A DNA stretch of 38,761 nt from DASYQD01 sp036005845 (GTDB lineage Bacteria > Acidobacteriota > Thermoanaerobaculia > Multivoradales > JAIOJS01): the NCBI GenBank assembly GCA_036005845.1, contig DASYQD010000116.1, positions 1 to 38,761 of the forward strand, written 5' to 3'. How positions within the stretch are numbered: position 1 is the stretch's first letter; every line of letters starts with the position of its first letter. The position numbers were made by a program, and so were the translations under genes. Positions 10,463 to 19,655 of the stretch are shown here, in pieces. Under the pieces are notes generated by a model. It saw only the letters and a program-made list of their open reading frames with translations. It did no database searches and was not told the DNA's origin.

Positions 10463-12324
10463 GGGTGGGCTCCTGCTCGGCCATGCACGGCACGGCTCAT
10501 GACTGCCTTCTCTTCCAGCAAGCTGTGCAGTCGCTCTTCGTCGCCGGTCCGTTGCGCCTCGGAGATGTCACGACTCAACTGACGATTGCGTTGCTTCTGC
10601 CAGCGCTGGTGGAGCTCACCGAGGCGTGTCCGCAGCCGGTCGGCGCAGCTCTCGGTGGCTGCTTTGCCGGGGAGACTCGACGCCTCTGCTGGATCGCCGG
10701 GGCCTTGTATCACGAGCCTCGCGACGAGATCAACGCTCGCTCCACCTTCGCTCGATTCCAGTCGTTCGCGCAGCTCATCGAGACGCGGCGCCTCACCGTC
10801 GCGCTCTTCGTAGAGGACGCAGAAGGTGCGATAGACGTTGCGGCAGGCGCCATCCCAGAACGCGTCAAACGGCGGCAGCTCGGCTCGCGCCGGCAGGACT
10901 TCCGGCTGCGGCGTCGTGCTGCCCGGCAACATGGCGAGAAGCAGGCGTAGCACCGTCTCCTCGAGGTCGCGGCCCGGATCGCGGGCGCCCGGCTGCGCCG
11001 GGGTGGCGCGCGGGTTGGGGCCGCGGCGCACCGGCACCGGCCCGGGGCCGAGACGCGGCGCGAGCAGCTCGAAGGGCACGCCCATGCGCTCGGCGGCGCG
11101 GCGGCCGTAGGCCCAGCGCAGGATGGGGTCCTTGACGGGAGTGAGCAGCTCGACGACGGGGGCCGCGAGCTTCGCCTGCGTTTGCGGATCGGTGGGCGGC
11201 GCCGGCGGCAGCAGGCGGCCGAGCTCGTGCTCCACCGCGTCGGGAGCCGCGGCGACGAGCCGCTGCAGCTCCTCGCCACCCTGGCGCATGCGCAGCGAGT
11301 CGGGATCTTCGCCCGCAGGGAGCTGCAGGCGCCGCACGGCGAGACCGACGGGCAGCAGGATCGTGAGCGCGCGCCGCGATGCCTCCACCCCCGCAGAATC
11401 GCCGTCGTAGCCCACCACCACCTCCTCGCAGTAGCGGCCCAGGAGCTGCGCCTGCTCGGCGGTGAGCGAGGTGCCCATGCTGGCCACCGCGCCCTCGACG
11501 CCGGCGGCGAGGGCACCGAGCACGTCGAAGTAACCTTCGACGAGTACGGCACGGCCCTGCTCGCGGATGGCGCGCTTGGCCTGGTCGAGACCGTAGAGCA
11601 GCGTGCCCTTGCGGAAGCGCTCGGTCTCGGGAGTGTTGAGGTACTTCGGTTTGTCGTCCGCACCGAGCGCGCGGCCGCCGAAGCCGACGAGCGCGCCCGA
11701 CGTGGTGCGGATGGGGAACATCAGGCGATGGCGGAAACGGTCGTAGCGCTCGCCGGGCCGCTTCTCGTTGGGAGTCAGCAGGCCGGCGGCTTCGAGCACC
11801 GCTTCGGGAGTCCGCGGCGCCAGCGCGTGCTTCAGGTTGTCCCAACCCGGCGGCGCGTAGCCGACGCCGTAGCGCTGCGCGAGCTCGGCCGAGATGCCGC
11901 GTTGCGCGAGGTAGCGCCGCGGCTCGTCGGCGCGCTCGAGCTGGCGCGCGAACCACTGGGCCGCCTCGGCGAGCACCGCCTCGAGGTCGGGCTCGTGCGG
12001 GCCGCGGCGCGCGCCGGCGGTGGGCAGCGGCACGCCGAAGCGCCGCGCCAGGCTCTCGATGGCGGCAGGGAAGTCGTCGCCCGAGAGCAGCATGTGGAGC
12101 TTGATGGCGTCGCCGCCCTGGCCGCAGCCGAAGCAGTAGAAGAGGCCGCGCTCGGGATCGACGGAGAACGACGGGCTCTTCTCGCGATGCAGCGGGCAGA
12201 GACCTGTTGTGCTCTTGCCCCGCTTGGTGAGCCGCGTGTGCTCCTCGGCGATCGCCACCACGTCGGCGGCCTGGCGCACGGCGGCGACGAGCTGAGGCGT
12301 CAGGTGGACGTGGCCGATCGACAT
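10459..12324 (-). CDS. dnaG: DNA primase DnaG
   Basis: The 621-aa protein makes RNA primers at the replication fork. It has the CHC2-type zinc finger (C43, H46, C64, C67), the catalytic-core N domain (RYGVGYAP and FRHRLMFPI region), and the TOPRIM domain with VEGYFDV at 262-268 and DGDSAG at 307-312 carrying the metal-binding acidic residues. The C-terminal third is the less conserved helicase-binding region. The start ATG 12324 gives an N-terminus slightly longer than usual before the zinc finger, with no strong ribosome-binding site. It directly precedes and overlaps rpoD, as in the macromolecular-synthesis operon of many bacteria. The 173 bp upstream (12325-12497) hold no gene and presumably the promoter; I see no clear -35/-10 pair there. 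Confidence 0.97.
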
Positions 12325-12497
12325 CGCGCTGTTGTGTTCTGCTCGACAGCGACGGCGCTACGTCCGGACGCGCCTCGCCCCGCCCCAAAACGCGGTGCCC
12401 ATTCGCTGTCCTTTGTCTCGCCGCTGTTGGCTGCGACAAGGATAGCCCGCGAGTCGCGATTTGCTGGGAGCGCGTCTGATGCTGCCTGGTAAGGCGT

Positions 12498-13379
12498 CTA
12501 CTTCCAGCCCGCGGCTTCCTGCTGCAGCTTCTCGGCGTCGGCCTTGGCGACGTCGGAGTCGGCCGCGCTGGGCGCCAGCGGCACCGCGGCGGCCGCGGCG
12601 GCCTTTGCCTCAGCGATCTTGCCTGCTTGCGCCAGGAGACGCGCCTCGACGGCCTTGCCCCAGTAGCTCTTGGCGCCCTGCTCGGTGGCGGTGGCGCGCT
12701 GGACCCAGGCGAGCGCCTTGTCGGCGGCGAGATCGTGCTGCTGCAGCCAGCGCGCCCAGTTGATCAGCGCGTTGGGCTTGACGTCGGCGGCTGCGGTCTC
12801 CTCTTCGGCGCGGGCGAGCGCCATCTTGGGGGTGTCGGCGAAGATGCGCACCGGCACCTCGAGCTTCTCCCACGCCAGCACCAGCGTCGTGCCGTTGTCG
12901 GTGGTGTCTTCGAAGAGGTAGGCGAGGCGCTCGCGCATCGGCGCCGTGCGCGGCGTGGCCTCCACGCGCAGCGCGTCATCGGCTTCCTTGTAGTCGAAGG
13001 CGCCCCATTGCTGGGTCTTGTTGAAGATCACCGTCCACTTCCCCTCGCCGGGGATGGTGAAGAGGGCGTACTTGCCGGCCGGCAGCGGCTTGCCCTCGAC
13101 GGTCACGTCCGTCGACAGCTCGATGCTCGTCGCCTCGTTGGCGCCGCTCCGCCACACCTTGCCATAGGGCACGAGCGCACCCCAGATCGGGCGGCCCTTG
13201 ACGCCCGGGCTGCTGTAGGCGACCGAGACCTTGGTGAAGCCCGCGACCTGCGAGACGGTGGCGTTCGGCGACGGCCGCGGCGGGCCGGTTTGCGCTACGC
13301 CGGGCAGCGCTGCGAGGCAGAGCGCGAGCGCGGCAAGTGCGAAAGCGGTGCGCGAAGCGTGCGAGGGGCGGTGGCTCAT
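12498..13379 (-). CDS. Secreted DUF2911 family protein
   Basis: The 293-aa protein has a signal peptide (hydrophobic FALAALALCLAALPG, then AQTGPPRPSP). A DUF2911 domain covers about residues 35-185, recognised by PSPNATVSQ, VAYSSPGVKGRPIWG, LVPYGKVWRSGANEAT, GKPLPAGKYALFTIPG and the Trp-Thr-Val-Ile-Phe-Asn-Lys segment. DUF2911 proteins are beta-rich, usually periplasmic, of unknown function, and frequent in Acidobacteriota and Bacteroidota. The C-terminal 100 residues are helical and Ala-rich, TPR-like, as often seen in this family. Its start overlaps the stop of the upstream membrane-protein gene (ATGA at 13376-13379), so the two are co-translated. Confidence 0.88.
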   Translation of the reverse strand: MSHRPSHASRTAFALAALALCLAALPGVAQTGPPRPSPNATVSQVAGFTKVSVAYSSPGVKGRPIWGALVPYGKVWRSGANEATSIELSTDVTVEGKPLPAGKYALFTIPGEGKWTVIFNKTQQWGAFDYKEADDALRVEATPRTAPMRERLAYLFEDTTDNGTTLVLAWEKLEVPVRIFADTPKMALARAEEETAAADVKPNALINWARWLQQHDLAADKALAWVQRATATEQGAKSYWGKAVEARLLAQAGKIAEAKAAAAAAVPLAPSAADSDVAKADAEKLQQEAAGWK

Positions 13380-15298
13380 GGCGGAGAGTCTCCTCGTGGC
13401 GGTTGGCCGGACAGCAGCTCGTCGACGACGTCGAGTTGCAGGTCGGGAAAGATGGCGCGACAGCGGCGCACGGTCGCGTGCGCGTGTTCCGCGTCACCCT
13501 GCGTAGCGTACGCGACGGCGAGCTCCTGGCAGGCGGGCCAGAGCTGCGGATCTTGCGCGAGCGCGTGCTCGAGCTGCGCCGCGCCATCGGCGAGGCGTCC
13601 CTCGTCGAGCGCCTGGCGGCCGAGCGCCCACGAGCGGTAGGCGGAGTCGGGCGTCGGCAGCAAGCGATCGGGCAGCTTCACCGTGGCGCGGGCGAGCAGG
13701 ATGGACACGCCGTCGCGGTAGAGCGGCCGCCAACCCGCGGATTGGAGCTGCTGCACGAGCCCGCGGAACGCCGGCGAGCTCAACGGCCAGAGCACGAAAT
13801 CGGCCGGCGAGCGCTCGACGATGGCCTCGGCACCCGGATCGTTGCGCGCGACGCGCGCGTGCTGCTGGATCGTGGCGTCGGAGAACAGCGTCTCCGACCG
13901 CGGATCGAAGTGGACGCGCAGCGCGCCGCCGGTGCGCCAGTGCAGGTAGCCGCCCCACAGGTAGTAGGCGAAGACGTTGCCGCGCAGGCCGTTGGTCTGC
14001 AGGAAGGTGACCGCGTCGACCGGCATGCGCGAAGCCCAGGCCAACGGATCGAAGGCGCGGCGGCCGAGCGGGTAGGCGGCGAGGCGCCAGCTCGCGACCA
14101 GCAGCAGCACGAGCGGCAGCGCCGCGGCGACGAGCGGACGTTGCTGCCACCAGCCGGCGCGGCGGCGCGGCGCGCCGCCACGGAGCGCGGACCACGCCTG
14201 AGCCGCGGCGAGCGCCAGCGCCGTCGCGAAGAGCGGCACGAAGCGGCGGCTCTGCAGCGCCATCGCCAGCGTCAGCAGGCCGAGGCCGAGCGCTGCGACG
14301 GCGCGCCGCCGATCGCCGCGCCAGCCGCGCACCAGCAGCACCAGCGCCGCAACGGCGAAGAGCGCGATGGCCCACGGCAGCAACGGCGAGGCGAGGTCGC
14401 CCGGCGCGAACGGCGGCCGCCACTCGGAGAGCAGCGTGCGGGTGGCGGAGCGGTTGCGCGACGCCAGGCTCAGCGGGTAGGTCCACGCTCTGATGCCGTA
14501 GGGATTGACCAGCGTGACCAGGCAGCTCGCGCCGAACAGCACGGCCGCGCGCACGATGCGCTGCCGGCGCGCCGGTGCCGCATCCTCGCCGGCGCGGTCG
14601 CCAAACAACGCCCACGCGGCAAGCGTCACGAATGCCGCCATCAACCCGAACACGGCGCCGCCGTGGAGGTTCATCCACAGGAGGAAGAGCAGCGGCAACA
14701 GCATCGGCGGCCGCTCGTCGACCACCGTGAAGCGGATGAGCAGCACGAAGCCGAGCACCGTCCACAGGTGCGGCCGCGCGTCGTAGAAAGGCGCCGCGAC
14801 GAGGAGCGCGAACGTCGTCAGCAGGTAGGCGACCAAGTGGTCGCCGGCCGTGCGCCGCAGGAGCTGGCGGAAGAGCAGCAGGTACGCGACGCCGACGACC
14901 AGCCACTGCCAGATGACGAGCCCGTCGACGCCCAGCACGCGTGTCCACAGATAGAAGAAGACGTCGGCCAGCCACTCGTGGTTCTGCCACGGCTGGCCGA
15001 AGGCGGTGAACGACCAGGAGTCGACCGCCGGCACCGCGCGGTCGTGGACGATGAGACGCCCCGCCGCGAGATGGAACCAGATGTCGCTGTTGAACAGCAC
15101 CTGGAACTGCAGCAGCCAGATGGTGGCCGCGGCCGCGAGGTGCCAGAGCCAGGGCGTGGCTTTGACGGCGATGCGCGTCGCTGCGTTCGGCTCGCCGGCG
15201 GGCGCTGAGGCGCGTGGAACGCTCGCGGCGGCGGGGCGCTGCCGCCCCTCGCGCCGTCGCTTCGCCTCGCCCTTCGCGCCCGAGCGGCCGCGCGCCAT
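13376..15298 (-). CDS. Polytopic membrane protein with TPR-like C-terminus (GT-C-like)
   Basis: The 640-aa protein has a basic cytoplasmic N-terminus (about 45 residues rich in Arg/Ala) and then about ten hydrophobic segments to near residue 370. Its first loop has NSDIWFHLAAGRLI, DSWSFTAFGQPW and NHEWLADVFFY. This W-HL-G ... W-x-x-HEWL layout recurs in a family of uncharacterised polytopic proteins that resemble GT-C glycosyltransferases (acidic residues in the first periplasmic loop). The C-terminal soluble part holds a TPR-like pair (ALDEGRLADGAAQLEHAL onward). The substrate is unknown. It is the first gene of a two-gene unit with the DUF2911 gene and is divergent from gltX across 79 bp. 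Transfer of lipid-linked sugars is a weak inference. Confidence 0.75.
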   Translation of the reverse strand: MARGRSGAKGEAKRRREGRQRPAAASVPRASAPAGEPNAATRIAVKATPWLWHLAAAATIWLLQFQVLFNSDIWFHLAAGRLIVHDRAVPAVDSWSFTAFGQPWQNHEWLADVFFYLWTRVLGVDGLVIWQWLVVGVAYLLLFRQLLRRTAGDHLVAYLLTTFALLVAAPFYDARPHLWTVLGFVLLIRFTVVDERPPMLLPLLFLLWMNLHGGAVFGLMAAFVTLAAWALFGDRAGEDAAPARRQRIVRAAVLFGASCLVTLVNPYGIRAWTYPLSLASRNRSATRTLLSEWRPPFAPGDLASPLLPWAIALFAVAALVLLVRGWRGDRRRAVAALGLGLLTLAMALQSRRFVPLFATALALAAAQAWSALRGGAPRRRAGWWQQRPLVAAALPLVLLLVASWRLAAYPLGRRAFDPLAWASRMPVDAVTFLQTNGLRGNVFAYYLWGGYLHWRTGGALRVHFDPRSETLFSDATIQQHARVARNDPGAEAIVERSPADFVLWPLSSPAFRGLVQQLQSAGWRPLYRDGVSILLARATVKLPDRLLPTPDSAYRSWALGRQALDEGRLADGAAQLEHALAQDPQLWPACQELAVAYATQGDAEHAHATVRRCRAIFPDLQLDVVDELLSGQPPRGDSPP

Positions 15299-15377
15299 GT
15301 GTGGGTGCCTCCTCGCCGCGCGGCCGGGTTGCGGCGCGCGCGAACGCGGAATCCTAGTCTGCTAACGTCCCGCGCCC

Positions 15378-16874
15378 ATGGCCGGCGAGGACTCGACAGC
15401 GACCGCGAGCTCGAGCACGCAGGCCGAGGCGCCGCTTCTCGGGCCGGTGCGTCTCCGCTTCGCTCCCTCGCCCACCGGCTACCTGCACGTCGGCGGCGCG
15501 CGCACGGCGATCTACAACGATCTGCTGCGGCAGTCCGTGGGCGGTGCCTACGTGCTGCGCATCGAGAACACCGACCGCGCGCGCTCCGACGAGGCGATGA
15601 CGAAGCAGATCGAGGAGGCGCTGCGCTGGACCGGCGTCGCCTGGGACGAGGGACCGTTCCTGCAGAGCGAGCGCATGCCGCGCCACGCCGAGGCGGCGCA
15701 GCGGCTGCTCGCCGCGGGCAAGGCTTATTACTGCTTCTGTACCGGCGAGCAGCTCGAGCCGCTGCGGCGCGAGGCCGAGCGCGAGGGCCGCACGTTCCGC
15801 TACCCGCGCACGTGCGCGCATTGCTCGACCGAGGAAGTCGCGGCGCGGCGCGCGGCGGGCGAGGCCGCCGCGGTGCGCTTCCGCATGCCCGACGCGCCGG
15901 TGGGGTGGCACGACCTCGTGCGCGGCGACGTCGAGTTCCCGGCCGAGGCGCTCGACGACTTCGTGCTGCTGCGCTCCGACGGCACGCCCACGTACCACCT
16001 GTCCGTGGTCGTCGACGACGTCGACATGAAGATCGACCTCGTGCTGCGCGGCGAGGACCATGTCTCCAACACGCCGAAGCACATTCGGTTGTTCGAGGCG
16101 CTTGGCGCCAAGCTGCCGCGCTTCGGCCACCTGCCGCTCATCCTCGGGCCCGACAAACGGCGCCTGAGCAAGCGCACCGGAGCGACTTCGGTCGAGGAGT
16201 TCCGCGCCCAGGGCATCCTGCCCGAGGCCTTCTACAACTTTCTCGCCTTGCTCGGCTGGTCGCCGGGCGACGGCCGCGAGCTGATGACCCGCGACGAGCT
16301 CGCCGCCGCCTTCTCGCTCGACCGCGTCAGCAATGCCGCCGCCGTCTTCGACCCCGAGAAGTTGCAGTGGATGAACGGGCAGTACCTGTGGAAGCTGCCG
16401 GTCGAGGAGCTGGTCGCGCGGGTGACGCCGTTCGCGGAGGCGGCTGGATTGGGCGAGCACGTCAGTACGCCGCTCTTCGCCGCGGCGGTCGCGCTGCAGC
16501 AGGTGCGAGCTCGCACGCTGGTGGAGCTCGCCGAGCAACTGCGCCCATACTTCACGCGCGAGCTCGCCTACGACGAGGCGGCGAGCCGCAAATACCTGCA
16601 GACCGCGGGCCTCGATGAGCTGCTGGGCGAGTTGGCCAAGCGCTGGGACGGCAGCATAGAGTGGCGCAAAGAGGCGCTCGAAGAGTTACTCCGTGCGCTG
16701 GCGACGGAGCGCGGCGTCAAGGCGGCCGCACTCATCCACCCGGTGCGCATGGCGCTCACCGCCAGCACCGCCGGACCGCCACTCTTCGACCTCGTCGAAG
16801 TGCTGGGGCGCGAGGAGACGGCGACGCGCATCGGCCGCTACCGCGGGTTCCTCGCCTCGTTGTCCGCGAGTTGA
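15378..16874 (+). CDS. gltX: Glutamyl-tRNA synthetase
   Basis: The 498-aa class I aminoacyl-tRNA synthetase charges tRNA-Glu. The Rossmann-fold HIGH motif appears as FAPSPTGYLHVGGAR (28-42) and the KMSKS loop as KRRLSKR (260-266). The zinc-binding insertion is present with C119, C121 and a CAHC at 146-149. The anticodon-binding helical domain follows after about residue 340. The first 22 residues are Ser/Thr/Ala-rich and probably disordered; a later start is possible but no better start codon with a ribosome-binding site is visible. It is divergent from the membrane-protein operon and convergent with the M48 protease gene, with 34 nt between the stops. One or two GluRS genes per genome are common; this one could charge Glu only or also Gln. 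Confidence 0.96.
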   Translation: MAGEDSTATASSSTQAEAPLLGPVRLRFAPSPTGYLHVGGARTAIYNDLLRQSVGGAYVLRIENTDRARSDEAMTKQIEEALRWTGVAWDEGPFLQSERMPRHAEAAQRLLAAGKAYYCFCTGEQLEPLRREAEREGRTFRYPRTCAHCSTEEVAARRAAGEAAAVRFRMPDAPVGWHDLVRGDVEFPAEALDDFVLLRSDGTPTYHLSVVVDDVDMKIDLVLRGEDHVSNTPKHIRLFEALGAKLPRFGHLPLILGPDKRRLSKRTGATSVEEFRAQGILPEAFYNFLALLGWSPGDGRELMTRDELAAAFSLDRVSNAAAVFDPEKLQWMNGQYLWKLPVEELVARVTPFAEAAGLGEHVSTPLFAAAVALQQVRARTLVELAEQLRPYFTRELAYDEAASRKYLQTAGLDELLGELAKRWDGSIEWRKEALEELLRALATERGVKAAALIHPVRMALTASTAGPPLFDLVEVLGREETATRIGRYRGFLASLSAS

Positions 16875-16913
16875 GCGCCGATCGGCTGGCCGCCGAGTCG
16901 TCGACGGCTCAAC
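16870..16913. terminator. Weak hairpin between convergent gltX and M48 gene
   Basis: GTTGAGC (16870-16876) and GCTCAAC (16907-16913) form a 7-bp stem that contains both stop codons, with further GC pairing inside. There is no T-run on either strand, so this is only a possible bidirectional terminator. Confidence 0.3.
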
Positions 16914-18768
16914 GCGCCGGCGCGAAGTAGACGACCGCGCGCACGCGATTGCGCACCATGTCGAAGGCCACGCCCGGGTAGCGCAGGAAGACTCCCTGCC
17001 GGGTTTCGACCCGTACCGGGACGCCACCCTGCGGCGGCTGCGGTCCCGGATTGGTCGGGGAGACCCACTGCACGACCACCTCGATCGCGTCGCCGAGCTG
17101 GAGCACCCATAAGCCCTGGCTCCGATAGACGGCGCCTTGTCCGATGTCGAACGGCCGCGGGTCGAGCCTGGCCAGAGTGGCGCTCGTCTTGGGCCCGACG
17201 ACGCCGAGGGGGATCGGCGGCGCAGGGACCGGCCCCGGCACAGCCGGCGCCTCCGCAGCGAGACCGAGCCGTTCGCGAGCGAAGTCGGCGTAACTGCCAT
17301 GCGGCTCGAGCTCCAGGAAGCGCAGCCAGGCTGCCCGCGCGCCGGCAATGCGGCCGTGCTCGTTGAGCATTTCGGCGCGCGCGAAGACGGCGTCCGCGGC
17401 GCGGGCTGGATCGGCCTCGGCCTCCGCTAGCAACTTGAGCGCCTCGTCGATCGTTTCCATGCGGAAATCGATGCCGAACAGATACAGCGCAACGCCCTTT
17501 GCCAGCAGGGTAGCCGAGTCGCGCGGCGCCACTGACAAAGTCTCTTCGGCCAAGGCAAGGGCCGCCGAGGACTTGCCAGAGATCAGCTCGAGCGCCAGCA
17601 AGTTGCGCCGCGCGGGAAGATAGGCGGAGTCCTTCTCCTTTGCCAGCTCGAGATAACGCCGCGCTTCGCCCAGGCTCTTGCGCACCGGCTCGGACTCGAG
17701 ACAAGTCGACGAGCCGCCGCGCAGGCGTGCGCGGTCGGCGAGCGTCTCGTCGTCGATCGCCACCGGCAGGCGGAAGCGCACGGTCGGTGCGCCGTCGCAG
17801 GCGGCGAGGGCCTTCATCGCCAGCTGATAGTGAACGTACCCGAGGTCGCTGAGCACCTCCCGACCCGCGAAGTGGTCGCAGAAACGCTCGAGCGGCGGAA
17901 CGGCGTCGGTATACCGTCCGAGCTGCGCCAGGCGAACGCCGACGTGGAAGAGCTCGACCTCCTCCGCCAGTCCCGCGAGCTGTCCCAGCACGAGCTTGGC
18001 GCGTTTCTCGGGCTGCGGGTGCGCCGGGTCGTCGTCGTAGGCTGCTCCGAGTCCCCCCGCCTGCCGCACCCAGCCCTGAAAGAAGTTGGGATCGACGTCG
18101 AAGAGCTCGTCGGGAGAATAGCCAGCCATGGCCATGGTGATCACGCCGCCGGAATCCGCCTTGAGCTCGGCAAGCTGCAGGTCGTGCGGGCTAGGCGGAT
18201 CGATGATCCTGTCCTTGGGTCCGCGTTCGCGAGAACCGGTACGAATCCGCTCTGCCTCGGCGAACGCAGCGCGGTGCCAAAAGTCGTCGCTGGCGAGGTG
18301 AGCCAGCTCGTGACCGAGCACGAAGGCCAGGCGTAAGTCACCACGTGCGTCGGTCGGCTTGCGCATGGGCAGCAGGCCATAGCAGAAGTCGAGCGCGCCG
18401 CGGGTGAGAACGATGCTGCCGTCGGGCAAGGCCACCGCGAAGGGGTCCTTGGGAGCGCCAACAACGACCAGCCGCGGCAGCCGGTTCCCACGCTTGTCGA
18501 CCGCGGCCGACATCCGCTCGAAAACGCCTTGTGCGAGGGCCGCCCGAGCGTCTTTCGCCGGGTCCACGGCACCGTAGGTATCGACCCACCAAACGCCCCT
18601 GTCGCTCGCATTGCCCTCGGCGAAAGGACCGCCGAAAGCCAGCCCGCTCGCAGCGGTGGCCGGCGAGCCGCCCTCGCCAGCGGCGGTGCAGGCGCAGACG
18701 ACGGCGAGAACCGCCGTGGAGGCGACTATGAGCGCGGCCGCGCGCAAGCGTGAGGATTGCGCTCTCAA
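16909..18768 (-). CDS. M48-type zinc metalloprotease lipoprotein with TPR and C-terminal domain
   Basis: The 619-aa protein has a hydrophobic leader ending in VCAC (lipid-modified Cys at about 27), so it is probably an outer-membrane or periplasmic lipoprotein. The zincin motif HELAH is at 153-157 and the third ligand is likely E201 in ELKAD, the M48 (BepA/HtpX-like) pattern. TPR-like helical repeats run from about 270 to 510. A beta-rich C-terminal domain (about 525-619) follows a Pro-rich linker. The start TTG 18768 overlaps the anti-sigma stop as TTGA. As the last gene of the CHAT/ECF cluster it could cut misfolded envelope proteins or the anti-sigma factor; this is inference. All metal ligands are intact. 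Confidence 0.82.
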   Translation of the reverse strand: MRAQSSRLRAAALIVASTAVLAVVCACTAAGEGGSPATAASGLAFGGPFAEGNASDRGVWWVDTYGAVDPAKDARAALAQGVFERMSAAVDKRGNRLPRLVVVGAPKDPFAVALPDGSIVLTRGALDFCYGLLPMRKPTDARGDLRLAFVLGHELAHLASDDFWHRAAFAEAERIRTGSRERGPKDRIIDPPSPHDLQLAELKADSGGVITMAMAGYSPDELFDVDPNFFQGWVRQAGGLGAAYDDDPAHPQPEKRAKLVLGQLAGLAEEVELFHVGVRLAQLGRYTDAVPPLERFCDHFAGREVLSDLGYVHYQLAMKALAACDGAPTVRFRLPVAIDDETLADRARLRGGSSTCLESEPVRKSLGEARRYLELAKEKDSAYLPARRNLLALELISGKSSAALALAEETLSVAPRDSATLLAKGVALYLFGIDFRMETIDEALKLLAEAEADPARAADAVFARAEMLNEHGRIAGARAAWLRFLELEPHGSYADFARERLGLAAEAPAVPGPVPAPPIPLGVVGPKTSATLARLDPRPFDIGQGAVYRSQGLWVLQLGDAIEVVVQWVSPTNPGPQPPQGGVPVRVETRQGVFLRYPGVAFDMVRNRVRAVVYFAPAR

Positions 18769-19655
18769 TGGACAAGGATCAGCTGTTCGAAGGAGCGCTG
18801 CAATCTGCTCAGCTCCACGGTGGAAACACGATGATCGCCGAGCGCATCGCGAATCGCCTCGATCTCACGCGCGACGACGGGATCCTGGCCGGCGGCCCAG
18901 TCGGCGGCGTCGAGCCGATCGGCAAGCTCGGATTCCAAGAAACCTGTCCGTCGCCCGAGCGCGGCCAGCCGGCCCGCCTCCGCCCACGCGCCGAGGTCGA
19001 AGGCTTCGGGTGCTCCAGCCCGCGCGCGCTTGACGAGCTGATCGAGCTCATCCGCCTTGGCGGTCCCGTTGTCATGCGTGCCGTCGCCGGCCCTCAACTC
19101 GCTCAGGATGCGCGCGAGCTCGCTCTCCGACGGCACGAGTGTGGCCGCCTGTTCGAGCGCCATGTCCCAATGCTCGTCGTCGGTCGCGCCGAGCGCCACG
19201 CGGGCATCGACGAGATGAACGCCGAGCCTGAACGCACGCTTGTCGGCAGGTAGTCCGCCGCTGAAGCCCAGTCCGCTGCCGCCGTTCCAAACGTGCACGG
19301 CTGCCGCCTGCAAGTCCTGCGGGCCACCGAGCCCGTCGATCCAGGCCATGGTCGGAGCCGGGGTTCTACTGGCCACGACGATCCACACACCGGTGGCGAG
19401 AACCGCTGCCGAGGCTGCCGTTTGCCACCAGCGGCGGCGATCTGGCCGCGGCGCCGGCAAGGCGGCGACAGGATGCGATTCCGCGGCCTCCTCCAACCGG
19501 AACGCCGCCGCTCCGGCGAACAGCTCGAAGCAGTCCTCGCAGGCGGCAAGATGCCTCTCCACTTCCCGCCGCTCGACGGCGGTCAGCTTGCCGTCACCGT
19601 ACGACGCCAGCATCTCAGCGCTTGGGCAGGGCTCGTCCATGGCGACGCTCGTCAT
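18765..19655 (-). CDS. Zinc-finger (ZAS) membrane anti-sigma factor
   Basis: The 296-aa protein has an N-terminal zf-HC2/ZAS motif, H35-x3-C39-x2-C42, which in this family wraps the cognate ECF sigma factor. A single transmembrane helix at about 76-96 (TAASAAVLATGVWIVVAS) follows, then a roughly 200-residue extracytoplasmic part. That part has AVHVWNG and FRLGVHLVDARVAL and then a helical tail; I do not recognise a named sensor domain. It starts by ATGA overlap with the upstream sigma gene and ends by TTGA overlap with the M48 protease gene. The layout sigma, anti-sigma, periplasmic protease suggests release of the sigma factor by regulated proteolysis or by an envelope signal. Confidence 0.85.
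   Translation of the reverse strand: MTSVAMDEPCPSAEMLASYGDGKLTAVERREVERHLAACEDCFELFAGAAAFRLEEAAESHPVAALPAPRPDRRRWWQTAASAAVLATGVWIVVASRTPAPTMAWIDGLGGPQDLQAAAVHVWNGGSGLGFSGGLPADKRAFRLGVHLVDARVALGATDDEHWDMALEQAATLVPSESELARILSELRAGDGTHDNGTAKADELDQLVKRARAGAPEAFDLGAWAEAGRLAALGRRTGFLESELADRLDAADWAAGQDPVVAREIEAIRDALGDHRVSTVELSRLQRSFEQLILVH

Noticed and set aside
13337..15208. Long plus-strand ORF (623 codons) opposite the membrane-protein gene
   Set aside because: It is antisense to a protein with clear transmembrane segments and an ATGA-coupled neighbour; its own product is Arg/Gln/Glu low-complexity.
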